Origin: Brenneria goodwinii
GTDB lineage: Bacteria; Pseudomonadota; Gammaproteobacteria; Enterobacterales; Enterobacteriaceae
Reading direction: 5' to 3'
DNA length: 64,000 nucleotides
Assembly (NCBI RefSeq): GCF_002291445.1
Contig: NZ_CP014137.1
Coordinates: 3,968,001 to 4,032,000, forward strand
The notes beneath the pieces are model-generated. The model saw only the letters and a list, made by a program, of their open reading frames with translations. It made no database searches and was not told the origin of the DNA. The position numbers and the translations under genes were made by a program. Numbering within the stretch: position 1 is the first letter of the stretch; every line of letters starts with the position of its first letter. This document shows positions 35,207 to 44,217 of this stretch, piece after piece.

Positions 35207-36164
35207 AACCCGTAATGTGAAAAAGCCTGAGAAAAAGAACAGGTCGTTACGCGGCGGTTGGCAGGAACAGTGGCGTTACGCCTGGATGAATACGCTGGCC
35301 GATATGCTACGTCAGCCGCTGGCGACCTTATTAACCGTCATGGTGATAGCGATCTCTCTGGCGTTACCCAGCATTTGTTATCTGGTATGGAAAAACGTCA
35401 GTCAGGCCGCGGCGCAGTGGTATCCTACGCCGCAGCTCACCGTATACCTGGATAAATCCCTGGATGACAACGCCGCCCAGGCGGTGATCGCCCAGATCCA
35501 GTCGGAAGACGGGGTCGATAAAGTCAATTATCTGTCGCGCGATGAGGCGATGGGCGAATTCCGTAACTGGTCGGGTTTTGGCGGCGCGCTGGATATGCTG
35601 GAAGAAAATCCGTTGCCCGCGGTGGCCATTATTACCCCGAAAATGACGTTCCAAAGCGCGGAGACGCTCACGACGCTACGCGATCGGGTGGCCGCGACGC
35701 AAGGTGTGGATGAAGTACGCATGGACGATAGCTGGTTCGCCCGTCTGGTGGCCTTAACCAGCCTGGTCGGGCAGATTTCCGCGACGATTGGTATATTGAT
35801 GGTGATTGCCGTCTTCCTGGTGATCGGCAACAGCGTGCGTCTGAATATCTTTAGCCGGCGGGAAACCATTAATGTCATGAAGCTGATTGGCGCGACGGAC
35901 GGCTTTATTCTGCGGCCGTTCCTCAATGGCGGCGCGATGATGGGATTTGCCGGCGCGGTGCTGTCGTTAATCCTGTCTCAGGCGCTGGTCTGGAAGCTCG
36001 GCGCGGTGGTCACCCAGGTTGCCTCGGTCTTCGGCACCACCTTTACCGTCAAAGGACTAAGCTGGGACGAATCCCTGTTATTGCTGCTTATCGCCGCAAT
36101 GATTGGCTGGCTGGCCGCATGGTTGGCGACCGTTCAACATTTACGTCGTTTTACACCACAGTAA
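35196..36164 (+). CDS. ftsX: Cell division membrane protein FtsX
   Basis: FtsX is the four-span membrane partner of FtsE; its large periplasmic loop recruits EnvC. The 322-residue product has the first span near residue 50 (LLTVMVIAISLALPSICYLV), the periplasmic domain (VNYLSRDEAMGEFRNWSGFG, NPLPAVAIITPKM) and three C-terminal spans with KLIGATDGFILRPF. The ATG at 35196 is used; its cytoplasmic N-terminal tail is shorter than in E. coli (352 residues). Confidence 0.96.
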   Translation: MANKTRNVKKPEKKNRSLRGGWQEQWRYAWMNTLADMLRQPLATLLTVMVIAISLALPSICYLVWKNVSQAAAQWYPTPQLTVYLDKSLDDNAAQAVIAQIQSEDGVDKVNYLSRDEAMGEFRNWSGFGGALDMLEENPLPAVAIITPKMTFQSAETLTTLRDRVAATQGVDEVRMDDSWFARLVALTSLVGQISATIGILMVIAVFLVIGNSVRLNIFSRRETINVMKLIGATDGFILRPFLNGGAMMGFAGAVLSLILSQALVWKLGAVVTQVASVFGTTFTVKGLSWDESLLLLLIAAMIGWLAAWLATVQHLRRFTPQ

Positions 36165-36172
36165 TCTTTTTT

Positions 36173-36181
36173 TGCTATAAT
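36173..36181 (+). promoter_or_regulatory. Extended -10 promoter element upstream of rpoH
   Basis: TGCTATAAT is a perfect extended -10 (TGN plus TATAAT), 9 bases after the ftsX stop. There is no good -35 at 17 bases. It probably marks the housekeeping distal rpoH promoter, with a leader of about 340 bases. Confidence 0.65.
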
Positions 36182-36310
36182 CATCCCTTGTGCAACAGGC
36201 TGTGCGCACAAGGGAAATCCCCTCGGCCATCGCGTTTTCCTCCATCTCCGCCGACCTGCGTTTTTCTCAGGAATTCGTCTTGATATGTTAAATAAGATGG
36301 ATAAAATTAG

Positions 36311-36338
36311 GGAACTTGTGAGAGGAATCACAGTCTGA
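36311..36338 (+). promoter_or_regulatory. Sigma-E promoter upstream of rpoH (P3-like)
   Basis: GGAACTT (36311-36317) is followed after 16 bases by TCTGA (36334-36338), matching the RpoE consensus GGAACTT-N16-TCTRA. E. coli rpoH P3 is the classic sigma-E promoter and has very similar sequence. It lies about 190 bases before rpoH. The rest of the 366-base ftsX-rpoH gap shows no gene. Confidence 0.8.
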
Positions 36339-36530
36339 ATACATTGGATACTGCGACGGATTTTTAGCGAAATGCTTTTACCCGGATTACCGCAAAATGT
36401 CGGCGTAAAGCAGCATCGGTATCGCAAACTTTTTTAGCGAATTGTTTTTTACAAATGTTTTTAACAATCGCATGAGCGAGCTTCTAAGAATAAGAAGCAT
36501 CGCATAAACCGTAGTCATGAGAGAGGTTGA

Positions 36531-37388
36531 ATGACCAAAGATATGCAAACTTTCACCTTAGTTCCCCAAGGCAGTCTGGAAGGTTACATTCGAGCCGCCA
36601 ATGCCTATCCGATGCTAACGGCGGAGGAAGAGCGGGCTCTGGCTGAACGGCTGCATTATCAGGGCGATCTGGAAGCGGCTAAGCAGCTCATTCTGTCGCA
36701 CCTGCGTTTTGTTATTCATGTAGCCCGTAATTATGCCGGCTACGGCCTGCCGCAGGCGGATCTGATTCAGGAAGGCAACATCGGCCTGATGAAGGCGGTG
36801 CGCCGTTTTAATCCTGAAGTGGGGGTTCGTCTGGTCTCCTTCGCGGTGCACTGGATCAAAGCTGAAATCCACGAATACGTTCTGCGTAACTGGCGTATTG
36901 TGAAAGTCGCGACCACCAAAGCTCAGCGTAAGCTGTTCTTTAACCTGCGCAAATCCAAACAACGTCTTGGCTGGTTTAACCAGGAAGAAGTGGAACTGGT
37001 CGCTCGTGAACTGGGCGTAACCAGTAAAGACGTGCTTGAGATGGAATCCCGTATGGCGGCGCAGGATATGACGTTTGATCCGACGCCGGATGAAGAAACT
37101 CACGACGGCAAAGCAATGTCGCCCATGCTTTATCTGCAGGATAAGTCCTCCGATTTTGCCGATGGCATTGAGGAAGACAACTGGGAAAACCATGCCGCGG
37201 ATAAGCTCACCTATGCGCTGGAAGGCCTGGATGAGCGTAGCCAGCATATCATCCGCGCTCGTTGGCTGGATGACGACAACAAATCGACATTGCAGGAACT
37301 GGCCGATCAATACGGCGTATCCGCCGAACGTGTACGCCAGTTGGAAAAAAACGCCATGAAAAAGCTGCGGGCCGCGATAGAAGCCTAA
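36531..37388 (+). CDS. rpoH: RNA polymerase sigma-32 (heat shock sigma factor)
   Basis: RpoH directs transcription of heat-shock genes. The 285-residue protein shows region 2 (QADLIQEGNIGLMKAVRRFN, VSFAVHWIKAEIHEYVLRNW), the RpoH box (QRKLFFNLRKSKQRLGW) that governs DnaK/FtsH control, and region 4 helix-turn-helix (LQELADQYGVSAERVRQLE). Start is the ATG at 36531 after a GAGAGG site. In E. coli the first 200 bases form an RNA thermosensor; the similar coding sequence makes this likely here. Its target hslVU promoter is in the same window. Confidence 0.98.
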   Translation: MTKDMQTFTLVPQGSLEGYIRAANAYPMLTAEEERALAERLHYQGDLEAAKQLILSHLRFVIHVARNYAGYGLPQADLIQEGNIGLMKAVRRFNPEVGVRLVSFAVHWIKAEIHEYVLRNWRIVKVATTKAQRKLFFNLRKSKQRLGWFNQEEVELVARELGVTSKDVLEMESRMAAQDMTFDPTPDEETHDGKAMSPMLYLQDKSSDFADGIEEDNWENHAADKLTYALEGLDERSQHIIRARWLDDDNKSTLQELADQYGVSAERVRQLEKNAMKKLRAAIEA

Positions 37389-37428
37389 ATCTGCTGACGG
37401 CTATAGTTCTCCGGCCACTCATCATCAT

Positions 37429-37450
37429 AATCCCCGCTCAGGCGGGGATT
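37429..37450 (+). terminator. rpoH terminator
   Basis: A 9-bp stem (AATCCCCGC with complement) and TCAG loop is followed by TGCTTTTTG, 40 bases after the rpoH stop. Confidence 0.85.
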
Positions 37451-37530
37451 TGCTTTTTGAAATCGAGAACCATAGATATCAACGTGACGATTGTCGATGC
37501 TATCTCTGATCCTGCCGCGCAGTACGGCGA

Positions 37531-37857
37531 TCAATCATATAACCACCGACCGGCTTTTTCTGACTCAACCAGCATACGCACAGTTAGAGACAGCGGCTTA
37601 TAGTGATCGGTTTTAAACCTTTCAGGTAACAGAAAGTTGGGTACGAATGGGATCCCTTCCCGCGGGAAGTACCTGACCCAGCCAAGATTTGAGCAATCCA
37701 CTTTAAAACGTTCTGAATATTTTTCCATCATCTCGAGGACATCTTCCTCTAACGTCGCCTCCTTTCCTGTCGTCAGAGACGTATCCAGATCAAGATCATA
37801 CGCAGATAATTCTTTACGCACAAAATCAAGTATTTCTATCGCCTTATCACCGCTCAT
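37531..37857 (-). CDS. DUF1493-like small protein
   Basis: A protein of 108 residues that resembles the DUF1493 family of enterobacterial and prophage-associated proteins. Visible segments are EILDFVRKELSAYDL, TLEEDVLEMMEKYSERFKVD and the tail PLTVRMLVESEKAGRWLYD-like. It overlaps the upstream gene by 4 bases (ATGA), so the two are translationally coupled. No catalytic motif is visible. It is accessory between rpoH and panM; a role in a toxin/immunity or phage-related pair is possible but unproven. Confidence 0.68.
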   Translation of the reverse strand: MSGDKAIEILDFVRKELSAYDLDLDTSLTTGKEATLEEDVLEMMEKYSERFKVDCSNLGWVRYFPREGIPFVPNFLLPERFKTDHYKPLSLTVRMLVESEKAGRWLYD

Positions 37858-38336
37858 ACCCTATGCTCCGGTTTAACTATAAGGTTAAAACGTCTAACGC
37901 TATTTAAGGTAATCATTGCCAAATCATATGCTGTGATAATAACGCCTACCCACGGCAACCAACGGCCAATAAGTCCCCCTAGACTATTTGTTTTTGCCCA
38001 TTGCCCATTCAACATTGTTCTCCATGTCGGGGAACGCCATCGGGTTTCAAGGCGATGCCTGATCAGACTTCTCATTGCAACGGATAATGGGCTGGTATTT
38101 TTAGTCGTTCTCAACGCGTCAAGCTTTGTTCGGGTAGGAATTATTGGAATTCCACCAATAATCAGTGCCAAAGAAAATACATCCTTAACGCCAAGTTGAT
38201 TTTGGGCTTCATCAACAACGATCCAGAATGCCAGTTCTCCTTGGGTAAGGTTCATCATTCCGTCAAAAAAATAGCTGCCATTGCGTTGTTCAACCGTATC
38301 CATCCGTTTATCGTCCAGTAAGTGATTTAACGTCAT
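37854..38336 (-). CDS. Hypothetical protein paired with DUF1493-like gene
   Basis: A product of 160 residues with no function I can name. It has a central hydrophobic stretch (DVFSLALIIGGIPIIPTRTK), a basic Arg/Trp-rich segment (IRHRLETRWRSPTWRTML) and a likely membrane segment near the C terminus (WLPWVGVIITAYDLAMITL). This pattern resembles proteins found beside DUF1493 genes in other enterobacteria. ATG at 38336 follows a TTG; the ATG at 38303 (MDTVEQRNG) is an alternative since neither has a good ribosome site. Confidence 0.6.
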   Translation of the reverse strand: MTLNHLLDDKRMDTVEQRNGSYFFDGMMNLTQGELAFWIVVDEAQNQLGVKDVFSLALIIGGIPIIPTRTKLDALRTTKNTSPLSVAMRSLIRHRLETRWRSPTWRTMLNGQWAKTNSLGGLIGRWLPWVGVIITAYDLAMITLNSVRRFNLIVKPEHRV

Positions 38337-38463
38337 CAATACTGGATGATAAATAATCAGGAGTTCAGATCCAACATTTCAGCTTATCTGCACAACAGGG
38401 CAAAGTCTCAGGAACGACAAATGATGCAATGAAGTCGCCAATTGACCGTTGCCCCAATTTTAC

Positions 38464-38877
38464 CTATGCTAGCCTTTCATTCTTTATATAGCGCCAGCCG
38501 CCGGATACCGGTGAAAAACCGCAGTTGAGCATAAATCTTCCCAGCACGGATTCATCCACCGTCGCGTGATCGGCTGTCGCCAGCCACCACTCTTTGACCT
38601 CAGGCAACATTCTGAGCGTTTCTTCTACCAGATACAGACCTACGCCACGTCTTCGGGTCTCTACGCGCACCATAAGATCGTTCAGTTGAGCGTATTCTCC
38701 CTTGATTTCCACTAGCACGCCAGCCAACAGCCGATCGTTAAAACGGGCGGCAAACAAACGTCGATCCGAGGTAAGTCCGTTTTCCAGAAGATCGATATTT
38801 TGATGCGGCCATATTTTAGACAGATCGGTTTTATCCTGAGGGCTGAATACGGTAAGGCACTCAACGGTTAGTTTCAT
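38464..38877 (-). CDS. panM: PanM (PanZ), activator of PanD maturation
   Basis: PanM is a GNAT-fold protein that binds acetyl-CoA and PanD, promoting cleavage of pro-PanD and tuning beta-alanine and CoA synthesis. The 137-residue product has MKLTVECLTVFSPQDKTDL, IWPHQNID, AARFNDRLLAGVLVE and the acetyl-CoA loop RRRGVGLYLVEE. It is between rpoH and the liv genes, as in E. coli. Confidence 0.9.
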   Translation of the reverse strand: MKLTVECLTVFSPQDKTDLSKIWPHQNIDLLENGLTSDRRLFAARFNDRLLAGVLVEIKGEYAQLNDLMVRVETRRRGVGLYLVEETLRMLPEVKEWWLATADHATVDESVLGRFMLNCGFSPVSGGWRYIKNERLA

Positions 38878-39284
38878 TTACTAGCACTCCATTAAATGAG
38901 TGAAGGATAATGTATCTTGTCTGCAATCAAATGGTTAAATAATTTATTCATTATCGTTAACAAGGAAAATGTTTTTTCGGTTTCCCGATTTTCGAGTAAA
39001 ACGTTATTTATTAACCCGTAACCTAGCACAAGTAACTATAAATAAAATAAACATTGGATTTTAAAGCTAGTATTTTATGCTGTTTAAACAGCTTGTTTTT
39101 GATAACATCAGTTGATCTGCAGCATAAAATTCCTGTTTAATAATATGAAAAATAACGCCTTATTAGAAATCATAACTAATAAAAGACCTAACCTATTCTT
39201 GTATATCAGGAAAAAGGTTATCTTATGGCGCAGGACAGTCAATTTTTCGGCAGTATCCATAATAACGATACATGGGGTAAACGG
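38878..39284. promoter_or_regulatory. AT-rich panM/livK control region
   Basis: These 407 bases are markedly AT-rich (38930-39200) and carry divergent promoters for panM and livK. E. coli livKHMGF is repressed by Lrp with leucine; AT-rich bendable DNA is consistent with that, but no site can be assigned by eye. livJ, which precedes panM in E. coli, is absent here. Confidence 0.45.
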
Positions 39285-40397
39285 ATGAAATTTAATAAAG
39301 GTAAAACATTGCTGATGGGATGTATGGCAATCGCGTTGAGTCAGGCGGCGAACGCCGCGGATATCAAAGTGGCGGTTGTCGGGGCAATGTCTGGTCCTGT
39401 CGCACAGTATGGCGATATGGAGTTCATTGGCGCGCGTCAGGCCATTGCCGATATCAACGCTAAAGGCGGCGTTGACGGAAATAAGCTGGTTGGCGTTGAG
39501 TATGACGACGCCTGCGACCCTAAACAGGCGGTCGCCGTTGCCAACAAAGTGATCAATGACGGCATCCGCTATGTGATCGGTCATTTGTGTTCTTCCTCCA
39601 CGCAGCCTGCATCTGATATTTATGAAGAAGAAGGCGTGATCATGATTACGCCAGCCGCGACCAACGCCGATTTGACCACTCGCGGCTACAACATGGTGCT
39701 TCGCACCACCGGCCTGGATTCCGATCAGGGTCCAACCGCAGCGAAATACATTGTCGATACGATTAAACCTCAGCGTATTGCCGTTGTACATGATAAACAG
39801 CAGTACGGCGAAGGCCTGGCCCGCGCGGTTCAGGATAACCTGAAAAAAACCGGCGCGAATGTGGTGCTATTTGAAGGCGTGACCGCCGGCGATAAAGACT
39901 TCTCTACGTTGGTTGCGCGCTTGAAGAAAGAAAACGTGGACTTCGTTTATTTCGGCGGATATTACCCGGAAATGGGGCAAATCCTGCGTCAGGCCCGTCA
40001 AGCCGGCATGAGCGCCAAATTTATGGGGCCGGAAGGCGTGGGCAACTCATCACTGTCCAACATCGCGGGTGAAGCGTCTGAAGGGATGCTGGTTACGCTG
40101 CCCAAACGTTACGATCAGGTGCCGGCGAACCAGCCGATCGTTGATGCGCTGAAAGCGAAAAAACTGGACCCGACAGGCCCGTTCGTCTGGACCACCTACG
40201 CCGCATTGCAGTCTCTGACGACGGCCATGCAACGTAGCGGCAGTATGGAGCCGGAAGATCTGGCGAGCAATCTGAAAGCGAAAGCCGTTGATACCGTTAT
40301 GGGGCCATTGAGCTGGGATGCAAAAGGCGACCTGAAAGGGTTTGAGTTTGGTGTGTTTGAGTGGCATGCAGACGGTACTTCCAGCGCAGTGAAGTAA
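39285..40397 (+). CDS. livK: Branched-chain amino acid ABC transporter binding protein
   Basis: LivK is the periplasmic protein that captures leucine or branched-chain amino acids for LivHMGF. The ATG at 39285 begins a Sec signal (KTLLMGCMAIALSQAANA) cleaved before ADIKVAVVGAMSGPVAQYG; the frame extends 20 codons upstream without support. The disulfide pair typical of the family is suggested by DDACDPK and IGHLCSSSTQP. 370 residues, close to the E. coli length. With no livJ in the window, it may be the only binding protein of this locus. Confidence 0.95.
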   Translation: MKFNKGKTLLMGCMAIALSQAANAADIKVAVVGAMSGPVAQYGDMEFIGARQAIADINAKGGVDGNKLVGVEYDDACDPKQAVAVANKVINDGIRYVIGHLCSSSTQPASDIYEEEGVIMITPAATNADLTTRGYNMVLRTTGLDSDQGPTAAKYIVDTIKPQRIAVVHDKQQYGEGLARAVQDNLKKTGANVVLFEGVTAGDKDFSTLVARLKKENVDFVYFGGYYPEMGQILRQARQAGMSAKFMGPEGVGNSSLSNIAGEASEGMLVTLPKRYDQVPANQPIVDALKAKKLDPTGPFVWTTYAALQSLTTAMQRSGSMEPEDLASNLKAKAVDTVMGPLSWDAKGDLKGFEFGVFEWHADGTSSAVK

Positions 40398-40420
40398 TCG
40401 TCGCGCAGTGATGGGGTAAA

Positions 40421-40451
40421 TGGCGGAACATCATAGCGTTGTGTTCCGCCA
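40421..40451 (+). other. Intercistronic stem-loop between livK and livH (1)
   Basis: A perfect 10-bp stem (TGGCGGAACA with complement) and 11-base loop lie after livK with no T run. It may protect livK mRNA 3' ends and raise binding-protein output over the permease. Confidence 0.55.
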
Positions 40452-40502
40452 GTGCGGCAACCGCCGTACTCTACCGAATCTGTATAAATCCCTCAATACC
40501 GA

Positions 40503-40531
40503 TGCCCCCGTTGTCGCAAGACGCGGGGGCA
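40503..40531 (+). other. Intercistronic stem-loop between livK and livH (2)
   Basis: An 8-bp stem (TGCCCCCG with complement CGGGGGCA) lies 18 bases before livH and is followed by GTATTTAAGG. It could act as a partial attenuator between livK and livH. Confidence 0.5.
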
Positions 40532-40548
40532 GTATTTAAGGTAAAGGT

Positions 40549-41475
40549 ATGTCCGAGCAGTTCCTCTATTTTCTTCAGCAAATGTTCAACGGCCTGACGT
40601 TGGGCAGCACTTATGCGCTGATCGCCATTGGTTACACCATGGTTTACGGCATTATCGGCATGATCAACTTTGCTCACGGCGAAGTTTATATGATCGGCAG
40701 TTATGTTTCTTTTATCGTTATTGCCGCCCTGATGATGATGGGCATTGATGCGGGTTGGTTATTAATCGGCGTCGCCTTTATTGCCGCCGTGGTGATTTCC
40801 AGCGCTTACGGCTGGAGCATCGAGCGCGTCGCCTATAAACCTGTGCGCACCTCCAAGCGCCTGATTGCGCTGATTTCCGCCATCGGGATGTCCATTTTTC
40901 TGCAAAACTACGTCAGCCTGACGCAAGGCTCGCGCGATGTCGCCCTGCCCAGTCTGGTTACCGGACAATGGACGCTGGGTGAAAGCAACGGCTTCGCCGC
41001 AACGATCAGCACCATGCAGTTGACCATCTGGGTCGTGACGTTCCTGACCATGCTGGCGCTGACGCTATTTATTCGCTACTCACGCATGGGCCGCGCCTGC
41101 CGCGCTTGTGCCGAAGATTTGAAAATGGCGAGCCTGCTGGGCATCAGCTCTGACCGGGTGATCTCCCTGACGTTTGTGATTGGCGCGGCAATGGCTGCGG
41201 TGGCCGGCGTGTTGCTGGGGCAGTTCTATGGCGTGATTAATCCCTATATTGGCTTTATGGCCGGGATGAAAGCCTTTACGGCTGCGGTACTCGGCGGCAT
41301 CGGCAGTATTCCCGGCGCGATGATCGGCGGATTGATTCTCGGCGTGGCCGAAGCGCTGACATCGGCCTATCTGAGCACCGAGTACAAAGACGCGGTTTCC
41401 TTCGCGCTGTTGATCGTGGTGCTGTTAGTCATGCCGACCGGTATTCTTGGCCGTCCGGAGGTTGAGAAAGTATGA
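40549..41475 (+). CDS. livH: Branched-chain amino acid ABC permease LivH
   Basis: LivH is one of the two inner-membrane channel subunits for branched-chain amino acid import. The 308-residue protein has about eight spans; family motifs are LTLGSTYALIAIGYTMVYG, INFAHGEVYMIG and the cytoplasmic coupling segment GRACRACAEDLKMASLLGI. Its TGA overlaps the livM ATG (ATGA). Confidence 0.96.
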   Translation: MSEQFLYFLQQMFNGLTLGSTYALIAIGYTMVYGIIGMINFAHGEVYMIGSYVSFIVIAALMMMGIDAGWLLIGVAFIAAVVISSAYGWSIERVAYKPVRTSKRLIALISAIGMSIFLQNYVSLTQGSRDVALPSLVTGQWTLGESNGFAATISTMQLTIWVVTFLTMLALTLFIRYSRMGRACRACAEDLKMASLLGISSDRVISLTFVIGAAMAAVAGVLLGQFYGVINPYIGFMAGMKAFTAAVLGGIGSIPGAMIGGLILGVAEALTSAYLSTEYKDAVSFALLIVVLLVMPTGILGRPEVEKV

Positions 41476-42743
41476 AAAAGCTCAATCTTCTCAATGCGTG
41501 CATTTCCTCATTCATGCTGCTGGTGCTGGCCGCCTTCATCATGGGGATGCAGTTAGAGCTTGACGGCACCAAACTGGTTGTCCGGGGAGCCGATCAGGTT
41601 CGCTGGCACTGGATCGGCGCCGGCTGCATCGTGGTTTTCTTCTTCCAGTTAATCCGTCCGTTCATCCGGCAGAGCATGCACAAGTTTTCCGGCCCGTCGC
41701 TGGTACTGCCGAGCTTCGACGGCAGCACGCCGCGGCAGAAACTGCTGGCGGCATTGCTGATCATCGCCGCCATCGCCTGGCCTTTCCTGGTTTCACGCGG
41801 GACGGTGGACATTGCAACCCTCACGCTGATTTATGTGATGCTGGGGTTGGGATTAAACGTCGTGGTCGGACTTTCCGGCCTGCTGGTGCTGGGCTACGGC
41901 GGCTTTTATGCCATCGGCGCGTATACCTACGCCCTGCTGAATAATTATTACGGTTTGGGATTTTGGGAAAGCCTGCCGCTGGCCGGGATGACCGCCGCGC
42001 TGTCCGGTTTCCTGCTCGGCTTCCCGGTATTACGGCTGCGGGGCGATTATCTGGCGATTGTGACCTTGGGATTCGGCGAAATCGTACGGATCCTGTTGCT
42101 GAACAATACCGAAATCACCGGCGGCCCGAACGGCATCAGCCAGATCCCCAAACCCACTTTCTTTGGCCTGGAGTTCAGCCGCACCGCGCGCGATGGCTGG
42201 GATACGTTCCATAACTTCTTCGGCCTGAAGTACGACCCCAGCGACCGTATTATTTTCCTCTATCTGGTCGCGCTGCTGCTGGTGGTATTGACCCTGTTTG
42301 TCATCAACCGCCTGCTGCGTATGCCGCTGGGCCGAGCCTGGGAAGCGCTGCGTGACGATGAGATCGCTTGCCGCTCGTTGGGACTCAGTCCGACGCGCAT
42401 CAAACTGACGGCGTTCACCATCAGCGCCGCGTTCGCGGGATTCGCCGGTACGCTGTTTGCCGCCCGTCAGGGGTTTGTCAGCCCGGAATCCTTCACTTTC
42501 GCTGAATCGGCATTTGTACTGGCGATTGTGGTGCTGGGAGGAATGGGCTCGCAGTTTGCGGTGATCCTCGCCGCCGTGTTGCTGGTGGTATCCCGAGAAC
42601 TGATGCGCGATCTGAATGAATACAGCATGCTGCTGCTGGGCGCGCTGATGGTATTGATGATGATTTGGCGTCCGCAAGGTCTGCTGCCGATGAAGCGCCC
42701 GCAGATGAAGCTGAAAGTAAGTAATAAGGAAGAGCAGGCATGA
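41472..42743 (+). CDS. livM: Branched-chain amino acid ABC permease LivM
   Basis: LivM is the second channel subunit. The 423-residue product has the long N-terminal extension of the enterobacterial LivM and then the conserved LNVVVGLSGLLVLGYGGFYAIG, RLRGDYLAIVTLGFGEIVRI and WEALRDDEIACRSLGL coupling loop. It overlaps livH and livG by 4 bases each, so the permease and ATPase genes are translationally coupled. Confidence 0.96.
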   Translation: MKKLNLLNACISSFMLLVLAAFIMGMQLELDGTKLVVRGADQVRWHWIGAGCIVVFFFQLIRPFIRQSMHKFSGPSLVLPSFDGSTPRQKLLAALLIIAAIAWPFLVSRGTVDIATLTLIYVMLGLGLNVVVGLSGLLVLGYGGFYAIGAYTYALLNNYYGLGFWESLPLAGMTAALSGFLLGFPVLRLRGDYLAIVTLGFGEIVRILLLNNTEITGGPNGISQIPKPTFFGLEFSRTARDGWDTFHNFFGLKYDPSDRIIFLYLVALLLVVLTLFVINRLLRMPLGRAWEALRDDEIACRSLGLSPTRIKLTAFTISAAFAGFAGTLFAARQGFVSPESFTFAESAFVLAIVVLGGMGSQFAVILAAVLLVVSRELMRDLNEYSMLLLGALMVLMMIWRPQGLLPMKRPQMKLKVSNKEEQA

Positions 42744-43510
42744 GTACGCAGCCATTATTATCCGTCAGAGGTCTGATGATGCGTTTCGGCGGTCTGCTGG
42801 CGGTCAACAACGTTGAACTGGATTTAAACGCGGGGGAAATCGTCTCGCTGATCGGCCCGAACGGCGCGGGAAAAACCACGGTGTTTAACTGCCTGACCGG
42901 TTTTTATCGCCCTTCAGGCGGCACCATCATGCTACGCGACCGGCATCTGGAAGGATTATCAGGACAGAAAATCGCGCGCATGGGCGTGGTGCGGACGTTT
43001 CAGCATGTGCGCTTGTTCCGTGAAATGACCGTGATTGAAAACCTGCTGGTGGCCCAGCATCAGCATCTCAAAAGCGGCATATTCGCCGGGCTGTTGAAAA
43101 CGCCGGGATTTCGCCGCGCCGAAGCCGATGCGCAGGATCGCGCGGCGGAGTGGCTGGAGCGCGTCGGCCTGCTTGAGTTAGCCAACCGTCAGGCGGGCAA
43201 CCTGGCTTACGGTCAGCAGCGCCGGCTGGAAATCGCCCGCTGTATGGTGACCCGCCCCGAACTGCTAATGCTGGACGAACCGGCCGCCGGCCTTAACCCA
43301 AAAGAAACCGAAGAGCTGAATCAGCTGATCGCCGAGCTACGCGATCGTCATCAGGTTTCCGTGTTGTTGATTGAGCATGATATGAAGCTGGTCATGGGGA
43401 TTTCCGATCGGATTTATGTCGTCAATCAGGGAACGCCGTTGGCCCACGGAACTCCGGCTGAAATTCGTAATAACCCGGATGTCATCCGTGCTTATCTGGG
43501 TGAAGGATAA
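42740..43510 (+). CDS. livG: Branched-chain amino acid ABC ATPase LivG
   Basis: LivG is one of two ATPase subunits of the transporter. The 256-residue protein has Walker A (GPNGAGKTTVFN), the family signature variant LAYGQQRRLEIARC, Walker B (LLMLDEPAAGLNP) and the H-loop (LLIEHDMKLVMGI). It is coupled to livM by an ATGA overlap; livF follows 5 bases later. Confidence 0.97.
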   Translation: MSTQPLLSVRGLMMRFGGLLAVNNVELDLNAGEIVSLIGPNGAGKTTVFNCLTGFYRPSGGTIMLRDRHLEGLSGQKIARMGVVRTFQHVRLFREMTVIENLLVAQHQHLKSGIFAGLLKTPGFRRAEADAQDRAAEWLERVGLLELANRQAGNLAYGQQRRLEIARCMVTRPELLMLDEPAAGLNPKETEELNQLIAELRDRHQVSVLLIEHDMKLVMGISDRIYVVNQGTPLAHGTPAEIRNNPDVIRAYLGEG

Positions 43511-43515
43511 CGTTT

Positions 43516-44217
43516 ATGCTGTCATTAAATCAGGTCTCCGCCCACTATGGGAAAATTCAGGCGCTGCACCAGGTCAGCCTGCATATCGAGCAAGGCGAGA
43601 TCGTTACGCTCATTGGCGCCAACGGCGCCGGGAAAACCACGCTGCTGGGTACGCTGTGCGGCGATCCGCGCGCCACTGAAGGCAGCATCATCTTCGACGG
43701 AAAAGACATTACCCACTGGCAGACCGCGCAAATTATGCGCGAAGCCATCGCCATTGTGCCTGAAGGCCGCCGCGTATTCTCCCGCATGACGGTAGAAGAG
43801 AATCTGGCCATGGGTGGATTCTTTGCCGATCGGCATCAATATCAAGAGCGGATCGTCCGGGTCTATGACCTGTTTCCCCGGCTGTATGAACGCCGCGCTC
43901 AGCGAGCCGGCACCATGTCCGGCGGCGAACAGCAGATGCTGGCCATCGGCCGCGCGTTGATGAGCCAGCCGCGTTTGCTGCTGCTGGACGAGCCATCATT
44001 AGGGCTCGCGCCGATCATCATTCTGCAGATTTTTGATACGATTCAACAACTGCGTGAAGAAGGCATGACCATTTTCCTGGTGGAGCAAAACGCCAATCAG
44101 GCTCTGCGCTTAGCCGATCGCGGCTATGTGCTTGAGAACGGCCATGTGGTGCTGGAAGACAGCGGAGCAGCCTTACTCGCAAATGAAGCGGTACGTTCAG
44201 CTTATCTGGGCGGGTGA
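43516..44217 (+). CDS. livF: Branched-chain amino acid ABC ATPase LivF
   Basis: LivF is the second ATPase subunit. The 233-residue protein has Walker A (GANGAGKTTLLG), signature (MSGGEQQMLAIGRAL), Walker B (LLLLDEPSLGLAP) and a C terminus ending SAYLGG. Its last 189 bases (44029-44217) recur with about 90% identity at 51910-52098, on the far side of an accessory island. The gene here is intact and ends the liv operon. Confidence 0.96.
   Translation: MLSLNQVSAHYGKIQALHQVSLHIEQGEIVTLIGANGAGKTTLLGTLCGDPRATEGSIIFDGKDITHWQTAQIMREAIAIVPEGRRVFSRMTVEENLAMGGFFADRHQYQERIVRVYDLFPRLYERRAQRAGTMSGGEQQMLAIGRALMSQPRLLLLDEPSLGLAPIIILQIFDTIQQLREEGMTIFLVEQNANQALRLADRGYVLENGHVVLEDSGAALLANEAVRSAYLGG

Noticed and set aside
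42030..42755. Long antisense frame opposite livM
   Set aside because: It is a codon-bias shadow of livM with a Gln/Arg/His-rich composition and no recognisable domain.
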